This document shows positions 1 to 9,800 of a stretch of DNA of 64,000 nt, piece after piece. Under the pieces are notes generated by a model, which searched no databases, had not been told where the DNA came from, and saw only the letters and a program-made list of their open reading frames with translations. The position numbers and the translations under genes are program-made. Source of the stretch: Kingdonia uniflora (Eukaryota > Streptophyta > Magnoliopsida > Ranunculales > Circaeasteraceae). Every line of letters begins with the position of its first letter. The stretch's first letter is position 1. The stretch is taken from positions 439,501 to 503,500 of the forward strand of contig JACGCM010001011.1 of the NCBI GenBank assembly GCA_014058105.1. Reading direction: 5' to 3'.

Positions 1-622
1 TATTACTTAGGTCATCCAAGGTGACGAACTGTGGAGGAGGAATTGGTAAGGTCGCAACTTGTAGATCAAAATCTCCCTGTCCTTCTGGTCCCAATCGAAC
101 CCTGACTGGTCTTCTTTCTGGTGGTGTGGGAGTTTGATGATACGTGTGTCGACTTCCTTGAGTTGACGATGTTGAGGATGTCAAACCAAAATACCGAGAA
201 GCCCTATCTGGATTTCTGGATATGGATCGAGAAGTCCGTAATTCGTCTTCTCTGGGTTGATCATCTCTTTGAGTTGCCCCTGACCGATGATTACTTTGGG
301 CTTATGGTGGTGACGTTTGACAGCCAGTGATTTGATCTTGAGTTCTTCTTAATCTCTCCATCTCCTTCTGATGTGTTCGACTCTGTTGGTCTAAGGCTTT
401 CCTCCTTTTGTCTCTTTCCACCTTAAGAGCTTGAGAATGAATGCGTTGATCTTCCAATCTTTTATTTTTTTTTATTCTATTTATTTCTGAAGTTTGATCA
501 TTGCGCTGTGCAGATCGACTATTTCTGGTATCGGATTGATCTCATGATCTCTTACTATAATAGAATAGCTTCAGATATTCATATTTGTCATCAGATTATT
601 TTCCCACAGATGGTGCCCATTG
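1..622 (-). pseudogene. Ty3/gypsy element A: leader and N-terminal gag, decayed, runs off the left edge
   Basis: Read on the minus strand, DNA just inside LTR A starts with a GGGCACCATCTGTGGGA junction, the usual form in many plant gypsy elements. From about 450 down to 1 there is one long frame, highly charged (KRLEDQRIHSQALKVERDK) and then Pro/Ser/Arg-rich (TPTPPERRPVRVRLGPEG). This matches the hydrophilic N-terminal gag region of large gypsy elements. At least one in-frame stop (TAA, near 280) and a probable poly-A slippage near 465 break it. No zinc knuckle, protease or reverse transcriptase lies inside the window, because the element continues to the left. The gypsy assignment rests on the junction motif and on LTR/gag kinship with elements at 1.1-2.1 kb and 62.9-64.0 kb. 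Confidence 0.6.
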
Positions 623-1133
623 TAATGGCGTGTTTCCCGGAAGGATAATCTTCGCTAATACTTTTCGTAAAGAAGGTGTAATAATAACCTAAACAAGCAT
701 GATTTTACGTGGAAAAATTAGTAAAGGCTGAGAAAAATCATGACCTAGAAGAGGGTTTTTATGTAAAATCCAATATGCTACAAGTTATTACAAGCTTTTA
801 AGTGACTGTCAGGTAAGGAAGTAAAAGTAGTCAGGTTCTGGCCCTGAATAATCTATTCTCTGCCTGTATTTATAATAGATACATGCAATTTACAAAAAGA
901 AAGAAACAATCCCCTATTTTTGGGGGAGTGGGCAAACTTTGCGGATCTCTAACAACTCTTTCTTGACCAGACACAACGGCTACTTTTGGTAGATCTGGGA
1001 CTTGTGATAACTTTTCAAATGCGGCCTATCTTTGACTATGCAATGTTGACTATCTTCGACTATGTTATGCTGACTGCCTTCGACTATGTTATGCCGACTG
1101 ATCCTTACCGAATCTGGGAAATGTGCAACTACA
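623..1133 (-). repeat. 5' LTR of gypsy element A
   Basis: On the minus strand this 511-bp block begins TGTAGTTGC and ends GCCATTACA, and is followed directly by the GGGCACCATCTGTGGGA internal junction. It contains a TATA-like TATTATAAATA (rc near 870-880), and the 'ttttccacgt' block shared with the other gypsy LTRs here (1.6, 6.2 and 63.3 kb). It interrupts the gag of element B, whose frame stops at 1134. The partner LTR lies outside the window. Confidence 0.7.
1031..1102. repeat. 24-bp tandem repeat (3 copies) in LTR A
   Basis: Three consecutive 24-bp units of the form ttcgactatgttatgctgac followed by 4 more bases, at 1031-1054, 1055-1078 and 1079-1102. The first unit is the most diverged. 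The array lies in the U3 part of the minus-strand LTR, where enhancer repeats are often found; that role is inference. Confidence 0.8.
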
Positions 1134-1540
1134 AGTCTGTTGTGAATGCCTTTGGCGGTTTGAACCTAGGTTTCGAACAGTTCTTTGATACGCTTTCAAT
1201 ATGTTCCTGAGTCTCATACTGACGAGCTGTGATGGTCGGGTATGGAATGCGTTCTTCGCGAGGGTTGTGGTCGCCGCTTCCTTCATTTAGTCGATCACAC
1301 ACCGGAATACAAACTTTTCCATGGGGTGGATCTTCTACTTGTCTGACCCCAGCAGGACCGCCATCAATTTCTTGGTGGATTTCCTGTACCGGGACTAGCT
1401 CGACCCTCGGCTGATTATGATCGGGTCGAATATCACCTCCCGGGCTGTTGGCTTGTTGGGTTCATAGCCTGTCTCGAACAGAAACTCGTGAGGTTGCTAG
1501 CATCACGCCTTCATTCTTCTGGGCTACAATCTATTGTCCT
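1134..1540 (-). pseudogene. Ty3/gypsy element B: partial gag, interrupted by element A
   Basis: The minus-strand frame from about 1515 to 1140 reads SRVSVRDRL, a stop, then a Pro/Asp-rich stretch, QEIDGGPAGVRQ and RLNEGSGDHNPREE. The same order of motifs (RISVHDIIRPP, LEVDGGLTRVRQ, RLSEGSGDHNPGE) is found on the plus strand at 63.7-64.0 kb, so both are gag N-termini of one gypsy family. One in-frame stop is present, and the first part of gag and the primer site seem deleted. The frame ends where LTR A begins at 1133. Confidence 0.6.
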
Positions 1541-2115
1541 TGTAGAAATTTTAACAATCTTAGTCTTTACACCAAAGATAATCAGAACGTTAGTATACGA
1601 TGAGTAATTTCTAACATAAATTTTAGCGTGGAAAACCTCTGAATAGGTTCAAAACCACGACCTCTCTTGAGAATTTAGAAAGAGAGAGAGAGAGAGAGAA
1701 AGATTTTATTGAAGATTGCTAGCTATTACAAAGGATGTTCTGAGTAGTTTTGTATAAAGTTTGAGTGATAATTCATCCGTCATTCATCTGAAATTCTCTG
1801 GTCTTATTTAGAAGTCTTATAATATGACCGTTTGACGACCATTATTATTCTTAATAATGGATGTTACAATATAGATTTGATGAGTCTTTGAACTGATTAT
1901 GAAACGGCCTAATCTTCTTGTTTTGTAACGGCTTCATTAATGACGGAGTGCTTGTTGATTTAGGTTGTTGATGTAGAGGTCGAGAATAATAAGTAAAACT
2001 CTATAGTTATTTCGTAACATGCCATAAATGTGTCACGTGTATGTTGACGAGGTCGAGTGGTCGTATGATGGTCAAAAATGAAGCTTGAGTTCGAGATGTG
2101 GAATAAGCCACTACA
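1541..2115 (-). repeat. 5' LTR of gypsy element B
   Basis: On the minus strand it starts TGTAGTGGCTTATT at 2115, like the plus-strand LTR start at 62711, and holds the 'ggttttccacgctaaa' block near 1620-1640 also found at 63.3 kb. A GA microsatellite sits at 1680-1700. The inner boundary near 1541 is approximate, because sequence around the primer site is missing. It interrupts an F1-type LTR that resumes at 2116. Confidence 0.6.
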
Positions 2116-2487
2116 AGCCCTATCTAAAAAATTGGCTGGCATTGCAAGACAATGTCCTTTGGCATTTCCTATGCCTAGGGGAACTCATGAACATCCTTTG
2201 TGGATGGTGCATGTGTCGGGGGTCTTAAATGACCAAGCTATAAGCTTCTTAAGTCATGTAGAAGTTTGGACCAACTTCCCCCTTAATATAGCTACTAAGT
2301 AAATAGCTAGTTTCCAAAAGGAAACATCAAATGTTGATACGAAGCGTACTCGCCCTTTTTTCTCCCTTAACCAAATCCATTTTTAATGAACCTTGGCATG
2401 TAGCTATATTAATATATGTAGAATATGTATCCAAGGTTAGAACTCAATACGCTCGGGTAAATTTCTTTAGTGTTTGATAGGGCGTCA
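2116..2487 (-). repeat. 3' LTR of element F1, truncated by element B
   Basis: This block aligns with 5795-6139 (shared runs such as ggcatttcctatgcctaggg and aagctataagcttctta). Together the two blocks bracket a 2.8-kb internal region. On the minus strand it is preceded by a purine run (GAGTGCGAGAG) that fits a polypurine tract. The rest of this LTR was displaced by gypsy B. Confidence 0.65.
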
Positions 2488-2758
2488 CACACTCTCGCAC
2501 TCAATAAACTCGACATCCTCGTCGAGAACATCTTCTTCAACACGGCTCTGTAATGATTTAATCTTCTACATCTTCATGTTACTAACATTCTCCCTCACTC
2601 AATTATGAGTACTGCACATTCTTCTGCAGTGGCAAATACTAAATTAAACATTTAGTCTTGATGCTGACAACTTTGGTCTTCACAACTGGACTTTGATCTT
2701 CGTCCTTCAAATCAAAGTACTACGGCAATTGAAGATTCATTCAAACTCAAGAGTTTGC

Positions 2759-2992
2759 CTATTCTTCTGGATTGATGCTCTGTGCTTTTTGCCTTCTGAC
2801 ATATATATGTGCTGCATCTAGTATAGTGCCTTCTCCCTTGATCTTTAGAATGTCGTTCACCTCGATAAACCTGGCGTCACATTTGAACGGTATGACATGG
2901 ATATCTGCAATCCCGTCTATGAGTAGTGTGTTCCCATCTGAGTCATACCTGTGCACTCTTCCTTTGAGTTGCACAATGCCTTTGCAATCCAA
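2759..2992 (-). CDS. Small ORF in element F1 with OB-fold-like pattern, unidentified
   Basis: This 77-residue minus-strand ORF starts MDCKGIVQLKGRVHRYDSDG and continues with LLIDGIADIHVI and FIEVNDILKIKGEG. The alternation of short beta-like stretches around 'GRV..YD', 'LLIDG' and 'VNDILKIKGE' resembles the spacing in small OB-fold proteins such as TEN1 or RPA-type subunits. This is a pattern impression only; I could not align it. Just upstream on the same strand, in another frame, is NNEYQFSILVRQECC and a CPEC motif (3170-3260), which may be a broken preceding exon or frame. It may equally be the last piece of a degenerate element ORF. Function is not claimed. Confidence 0.25.
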   Translation of the reverse strand: MDCKGIVQLKGRVHRYDSDGNTLLIDGIADIHVIPFKCDARFIEVNDILKIKGEGTILDAAHIYVRRQKAQSINPEE

Positions 2993-3129
2993 AAATTTAA
3001 TCTTTTGTGAATCTCAGCTTCAAATCGCACTCTTCTACTGCGAGTGGCGAGGAGTGAATGAGTAAGTCTGCTAAACATGGGGTAAACTCTTCCTATCTAT
3101 CGAGTGTGAACTTCAGACATATTCAAGCT

Positions 3130-4250
3130 GTATGATTTCTTCCTCAGTTAAATCTGCAAAGGTCTTCTAACCATCTATCTTTCTTACATAACATTCGGGA
3201 CACAAGATCAAGATACAACATTCTTGCCTTACCAGGATTGAGAATTGGTACTCATTGTTCATTTGGGCAAAGGAGGTAGCTTCATATGAGGTAACATACT
3301 CTCAAGAAAGGCCCGAACACTTTGTCTTACCACCAAGAAACACTTGAGGAAGCTTATCAAGGCGCGGGACTCTTCCTTGACCATGCCACCGACTAATCCA
3401 TCGAGGTCCGCCATAAAGACATACTGTGTGAACTTGGTAAACCCATGAAACATCTATATGTGTGGCAACATTGTGTTATACAAAACTTCGTAGTACCCCA
3501 TCATCTAAGCTATTGAGCGATAGATGGCATATGCAAGTTTGCAGACATCTGCACCTAACTCGGCTGCAGGAAAGTGATCGCTAGTTTGGCGTTATAAATG
3601 TCTTTCAACTTCGGAGGACTTCTCAATACCTCTCTCCTAAGGAGGACTTAATACTGACATCTTCACGAGCGGATCTGCACTTTTTCCTGGTGTATTATGA
3701 GCATGCGTCATCATCAACATGACATAAATGTCTTGAGGCATGAACTATACTTTGAGAATCAAACACAAATCATTCCATGTATCTTGCCAAACTGTGGTGG
3801 TAATGACGTTACTAAACTCTATGTACAACGGCATCATAACTGCTTTGCCATAACCTGTGACTTATATCTGGATTAACTGCTAAAGTGTTGCTCAATTTCT
3901 TCATCCCTACTCTTCTGCGAGTAACTTGGGGAATTTGGGAACAAAATGCTGCCACTGCACCTGTAACCCTGAGCTCTTTGGCTTACCACTTCCAACTGCT
4001 AACAAACTCAGAGATCAACCTTCATACTAGCACAACCATTCCGAATTTGAAGTGTAGCCAGTCTCTGTATCTGAACTACCTTCTGCAAACACAACCAAGT
4101 CTTCATCGATCATTCGAATATAATTTAAACACTCCATCGACACAAGGCATGAGACTTTTCCCTACTGCCAACCACCATGCAACATGGAACTGGGATTAAC
4201 ATCCAATTCCGCTCAGGATCTTTTATCATAGAGCATCGATCCGTTTAAGA
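3130..4250 (-). pseudogene. Decayed coding region of element F1
   Basis: On the minus strand, long stop-poor stretches follow one another with a few stops and frame changes. 4200-3930 contains MIDEDLVVFAEGSSDTETGY. 3840-3470 contains MMPLYIEFSNVITTTVWQDT and HAHNTPGKSADPLVKMSVL. 3453-3259 is a 64-residue ORF (MADLDGLVGGMVKEESRALI). 3250-3130 contains the CPEC motif. The density of open, amino-acid-like sequence on this one strand, with at least five in-frame stops, points to a real but inactive gene. I do not recognise the family. Its position between F1 LTRs means that it is an element-encoded ORF or a captured host or viral sequence. Confidence 0.35.
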
Positions 4251-5292
4251 CCATGTTTGAGGTAACTCACATAACTAACTGTAGCCCAACGATGTTCTGC
4301 GACAACCACATAACTTACCATGATTCAAAAACATGCGTCTTCACCGATTCTGTGAGTTGGAAATGATCATGGACCATCTTGTAGAATAATAAGGATCAAC
4401 TCAGCAAGAACACTCGTACGACGACACAACTCAACTGCGGAGCCGAGAACCCATCACTCGGTATCTTGCCTTCTTGGAGTAAGCAAAGCAGTGTTAAAGC
4501 ATCCTGTGCTATTGTGGACCAAGCTATAGCTAATCGAAAACCCAACTTTGTGGGGCGCGGTTCATGTCGTGTATTCAAGAGAAAACTCTGCCATCATCGT
4601 CATCATGAAAAAAATTACTGTGTGCATATCTTGGGACTCAAATCATGTCTTCTTGCCGCTTCATTCTTAGATCATGACGTTCAACTTCGAAATGTATCTG
4701 TGTCCATCTTTGGACAATCAAAACGAGTATTAATTAGGATTCTTCATTTCTCTGTAGACACTAAGGAATTCAAACCAACCAAGAATCACATCTTCCACAC
4801 ATATGTCATTGGCGTAACACTGACTATATTAATCTTTGCTGAGAAATTGAGGCATTGTTCTTCATCACAACTGTTACTATACTTGGCAGTGCGAATATGG
4901 ATCTTATACCAATTACATCACCCTACTAATATCCTTCATAGAGCGTCTACTATACTGACCAGCATTCTTGAGACATCTGACGGTATAGGTCACAATGTCC
5001 AGCTGAAACATCAATCCTTCCTCTTGGCATCATTGTCCAAAACATATTTAACTTGGGCGATCTCGCATTCGGATATGGAGTATTCATCGTGCTTCCAATA
5101 TTAACTGACATGTAGCCAACTCGTTCTACAAGGATTCCCAGCTATGCTCGGATCATTCCAATCAAAGAGCTCTATTCATTTAACTCCAGCTCTGATAAGC
5201 ATGGGCATAACTAGCCATGCTATGATACCACCTATCAAGTTGGTATCCCGTATTACCATATTAGAAGCTAAACTCTAATCAAGTTATATCAA

Positions 5293-5305
5293 CTCTAATA
5301 CCAAC
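5293..5305 (-). other. Primer-binding site of F1 (initiator Met-tRNA type)
   Basis: Minus-strand GTTGGTATTAGAG directly follows the LTR end (GCTGCGACA). It differs from the common TGGTATCAGAGC site by one base within its core. Confidence 0.6.
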
Positions 5306-6139
5306 TGTCGCAGCCCGACTCTGGCACATCTATACAATGCCTTGAATTACAACAAAATAAGAGATTGTGTGGTGCACATGCATGTGTAGGTAAGAATGCA
5401 CAAGCCTTCTTCACTAGGTGCGACAACACCTGTGGAATATACTCTCGGATGCTTGAGCGACATTTGGATTATCCTGGATACTCGTGAGGATTATCATCAA
5501 ATAAATATTCAGAATATGCTGCAACTCTAAAGGTTTTCTTAATAATCCATTAGTATAATCACTTGTAACTATGCACAAGTACGGACATCACACCTGTTAT
5601 GGCAGCGAATTAGGGTAGCTCAATATGCTGGGTCTTAGATAAATATATTGATGGGCGACGATCCTGGACTAGTTGGATGGCAAGCAAGTTGAATAACATA
5701 GTCCATTTATAAGGAATCGTCCATCTCGGATGACTCGCGGGTCATACGCGGGGCATAGTGGCCCCTCTGGTCAGCCTTATCTGGAAAGGCGGCCCACATT
5801 GCAAAACAATGTCTCTTGGCATTTCCTATGCCTAGGGGAACTCATGAACATCCCTTGTAGATGATCCATGAGCCGGGGTCCTAGATGACCAAGCTATAAG
5901 CTTCTTAGTCATGGGGAGGTTTGGACTAACTTTCTCCTTAATATAACTACTAAGTAAATAGCTAGTTTCCAAAATGAAATATCAAATGCTGATACGAAGC
6001 GCACTTGCCCTTTTCGTCCCCTTAACCAAATATGTTTTTAATGAAACTTGGCATGTAGCTATATCAAGATATGTAGAACATGCATCCAAGGTCAGAAATT
6101 AAAATGCTCGGGTAAATTTCCTTGGCGTTTGCGAAAGCA
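5306..6139 (-). repeat. 5' LTR of element F1 (about 834 bp)
   Basis: On the minus strand it runs from TGCTTTCGCAAACGCC to GGGCTGCGACA. Its outer part matches the truncated LTR at 2116-2487. Its inner part matches the fragments at 13046-13230 and possibly 58834. A middle part also matches 62311-62710. The two F1 LTRs differ clearly, with many substitutions and different first bases, so the element is old. Confidence 0.65.
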
Positions 6140-6140
6140 T

Positions 6141-6666
6141 TGTAAAAGCCTAATTTCATAGCTCGAATGACCTCTTACACAAAATGTACATGTGATACAA
6201 TTAATAATACATAATATAAAGTGACACAGGGGTTTAGCGTGAAAACTTTTGAACAGGTAAAAACTATGACCTCAGCTTGAGGATTTAGTGAAAATTGACT
6301 CTATTGCTTGAAATTGAAATATCTTGATTACAATTTGCGATCTCTTGGGCCAGAAAAAATTGGTCCTTTCTCCTCCATTTCTCATCCTTTTTAGAGACTT
6401 TATTATAAGTTCGTTTTCGTGTGTCAGCATGTTCTCCTGAAATGGGGGTGGGGGTAGAGTGGCGATTATTTCTGTGACTATGTGTGAGACAGGTGTCCTT
6501 GACTCATTCTATTTTGCTTGGAGTGCTCGAGCCACGTTCCTTTTCAGTTCGGGGTCCTGGTGTCAAATGTTAACAGGGTGTATGTTACGTATATTTTGCG
6601 TGTGTCTAGCATTGCACTAGCTCGATGTTATCTCAGCTCGAGGGACAGGTCCCTATAGGCATTACA
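6141..6666 (-). repeat. Gypsy-type LTR C, next to the host gene
   Basis: On the minus strand it starts TGTAATGCC and ends GGCTTTTACA (526 bp), and shares the 'agttttcacgctaaa' block with LTRs A, B and the one at 63 kb. The expected internal junction is missing: element F1 begins one base further on. The 5-bp flanks (agcat and cctat) do not match, so this is not a clean solo LTR. It is more likely the 5' LTR of an element whose body was lost or replaced. Confidence 0.55.
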
Positions 6667-6879
6667 CCTATCCTTCTTCATTTCAGACGCGGAGATGCTT
6701 GCCCCCCACAAGGCAAAATGGCTCTCTTGAAGATGCTCTAATTCAACTCTGCTCTGGCAGAATTTTAAGAGCACCCATTTTATTAAGTTTCGGCATCAAC
6801 CAATAAGGCGATGTTTCATCTTGTCTCTCATTTGGCCAATTGTACATCGCAGCAGTTGTGAAAAAAATAAAAAATAAAA
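6667..6879 (+). promoter_or_regulatory. Presumed promoter and 5' UTR of the DUF2358 gene
   Basis: These 213 bp are all that separates LTR C from the start codon. They contain two CCAAT-like boxes (accaataagg near 6805 and ggccaattg near 6835). There is no obvious TATA box, and an A-rich run precedes the ATG. The role is inferred from position. Confidence 0.4.
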
Positions 6880-9800
6880 ATGGCGGCAATTTCTTGCTTT
6901 CGCCCTTCTTCAATTCCCCACTTCAAGGTGAGCTACAATCTCTCCTTTTTTTTCCCCAATTTTATTTTTAGGGTTTCGTTGATTCAACAATTTCCCAATT
7001 CTTTCGTGTTTCTTGTTTGTGTAATGGTGATGTATTTGCAGAGAAATCATCATCATGGGGTTCGTTGTTGCACGTCGAGTGGAGACGATAAGAAAGAAAC
7101 CCCGCAAGTGTTGAAGATAGCAGTGAATGGAGTTACAGAGATTCTCAGACTCTTTTCTTATAGTGGGCAACAACAACAACAGAGGTATATTTAGTTTTGG
7201 TTGATTAGGTTGAATCATGTATTTGTTATCTTTAATTTGCGTAATTAGATTATGCGGTATTAATTAATGGGTTTGTAGGAATTAGTAATGTAGATATGGA
7301 CCCAGTTTGTTTCCCAGGATATCGGGAACTTTAGCGGCATAGGGTGTTCTAGTTATTGCTCAGTTTTTTATTATTTATTTATTTATTTATAATAAATATG
7401 TGGATTTGTGGATTATACTTTTCATTATGGAATGATCAAAATCTCAAACCCTAAATTTGCTTTTCAGTGATATCACTTAGTTCGCAAGTCTTAAATGAGT
7501 AAATTTTCTAAGATTAATCCTCTTTTTTATGAAATAAACGCTCCAAAAGTTTGGCTTTAGCTTGCTATTTTAATTGATATTTTTTTTGTCTGTTGAATGT
7601 CATTTACTACCATTTTATTCTTTCCCCTTTAGATGTGTTACAGATTGGAGACTGTTAGTTATACACAAGATAAAGCTTCAGTTTGCAGTGTAGATGATGT
7701 TGTTGCAGCTCTTGAATCAGATTATGACAACGCTTATTTTCTTACAGGTAAACTCTCCCATTGTTTTTTTCTCCAAATTTGAGTGCCAACATCTTCATAA
7801 AATAAAAGGCATATTTACAAAGTTCCAAAATGTATAACTTTTTAACACACACACCACACACGCTTCTCTTGTTCTATGCAACAAAAATAACTTTCTGCAT
7901 GGACTAGAATATAAACATAGTGATATCCGCACTAGAAACTTATCTTTAAATTCAACTACGCTTTGATGATGTACTTCTTTGGTTATGGTTCTCTGGCAGC
8001 TACATTTTTAACGTCATATAGACAGCCATTTGGTATTCCTTTTAGCAAAAATAGGAATAACAAATTCCAATATAAATCTATATGGAACTAGTTGCAAACG
8101 TAAGTTCTTCTAAGAAAAATATATTTTGATCATATAACTTTATTCCTACATGACTACATACTATATATGCTACTTTTTATGTTCCCCCAATATATGTTGG
8201 TTTTGTTTGATAGAACTAATAAGATCAGAGAAGGAGAGAAAAGTAGAACTATAAAGACTACATTGTGACAGAATTAGTTAGGTTACAATCTAAGCAACTT
8301 GACTACTTATAGGCTACAATAGAAAAGGAAAATACTATACTACCCTTAGCATTATACTAATACTCAATCTATCTTAAACACTCCCCGTCAAACTCTAGAT
8401 AATACAACAAGTAACATCGAGAGTTTGCAAGTAGAAAACAGAAGCAGTAAACTATATCCAAAGTTCAATTCCGAAGCAATGCCAGAACTTGGATGCGAAG
8501 CATATGTTATCCACTAATTCCCACCAGAACAGAACCAAAGCCCAAAAATACTTGGATATTACCAACATGAAGATGCAACAGAACTACACAGAAGCCAAAA
8601 ATCAGATGTCATATTAATCGTATACCAAATGCTACCAAACCAAATCGGAACAATTCAGAGCGAACTAACTACCAAATCCTAATCAGATGTCAACTAACTA
8701 CCAAATGCTAATCAGATGTGAACTATCTGCCATAAGCTAAACAGATGCGTATTAATGCCAGATCCTAAACAGATGCGTACCAACGCCAGATCCTAAACAG
8801 ATGCAAACTAATGCCAGATAATAACTTAATGCGAACTCTAGCCGCCAACTACTAACCAATGCGAACTAGATACCACCAACAATGTCCCATATATATACAT
8901 CACTACCAGCTGCGCTAGCAACTGTAGAGCCGCGGGGAACAAGGTTCAAAACCCAATCATTGTGCCTATAAATCCTAGGATGATCCAACGCTAAACAAGT
9001 TGCAGACCCTTAATGTTCCTAAAGCCGAAACTCAGAATTCTAATCTTGAGAACCGGTAAGATCAAATAAATGAGGGTAGTAGTATTTTCCTTTGATAAGC
9101 TCAGAGATGAGAAATCCCCAAAAAGATTGCAAAGGAAAACGGAAATCTGCCTAAAGTTGAATGAAATGGAAAATAGAAATCAACTGCAGCAACAACAATA
9201 AATCGGATTAATGATTCAAAACCCTAGATCAGAGTTCAAATCTTCTTCTCAAATCGAAATCAGGTTGCAGATAGAGAGGGAAGAGAAATTGCAGCTCATG
9301 AGAAGGATAAAAACAAACCGGATTGCAAGACAAAAAAAATCGGAGATACAAGAATCGAATTAACCCGCTTTGATACCATGATAGAACTAATAAGATCAGA
9401 GAAGGAGAGAAAAATAGAACTATAAAGACTACATTGTGATAGAATTAGTTAGGTTACAATCTAAACAACTTGACTACTTATAGGCTACAATAGAAAAGGA
9501 AAATACTATACTACCATTAGCATTATACTAATACTAAATTTATCTCTAATATTGTTAGCACCTATTTGATGTTCATATCATTAAGAAGCAAATCTAAGAT
9601 CATTATGTATTGGAACAGGGAATTTTACTTCAGAAATTTATGCTCAAGACTGCACCTTTGAAGATCCAACTATTAGTTTCCGTGGTAAGAAATTATTATA
9701 AGGCATCTTCATGTACGCCATGTTCTTTTTTTTTTCTTTCCTTTATCATAAGAAATAATCAATAAATTATCTCAAATTAGGGAGTTTAAACTACCCCTAA

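Larger units (their letters stand above)
2488..5305 (-). mobile_element. Internal region of LTR element F1, without recognisable gag-pol
   Basis: The region is bounded by two F1 LTRs. On the minus strand it begins with a primer site like initiator Met-tRNA (5293-5305), so the element is oriented minus. I find no zinc knuckle, protease, integrase, YVDD motif or RNase H in it. There are instead several stretches of minus-strand reading frame with substitutions and stops: a frame near 5040-5100 (YWKHDEYSISECEIAQVKYV), one near 3910-4200, one near 3260-3840, one near 3130-3250, and the small ORF at 2759-2992. This looks like a decayed multi-part coding region of unknown type. Part of it (about 4395-5250) recurs at 13231-14098, showing that it is a repeated family. 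The 212-residue plus-strand ORF at 4466-5104 is the antisense shadow. Confidence 0.55.
8208..9551 (-). mobile_element. TRIM (miniature LTR element) in intron 3 of the DUF2358 gene
   Basis: Two 173-bp direct repeats (8208-8380 and 9379-9551) flank a 998-bp non-coding interior. The whole 1344-bp unit is bordered by a perfect 5-bp duplication ttgtt (8203-8207 and 9552-9556). On the minus strand a TGGTATCAAAGC primer site (initiator Met-tRNA) follows the right LTR at 9367-9378, and a purine tract (GACGGGGAG) precedes the left one, so it lies antisense to the gene. It has no protein-coding capacity, which is typical of TRIM elements that move with proteins from other LTR elements. By eye the two LTRs differ at about nine positions. 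Confidence 0.9.

Noticed and set aside
4466..5104. 212-residue plus-strand ORF
   Set aside because: It is antisense to a stop-containing coding-like frame of element F1, is partly broken in the related copy at 13.2-14.1 kb, and shows no protein family pattern.
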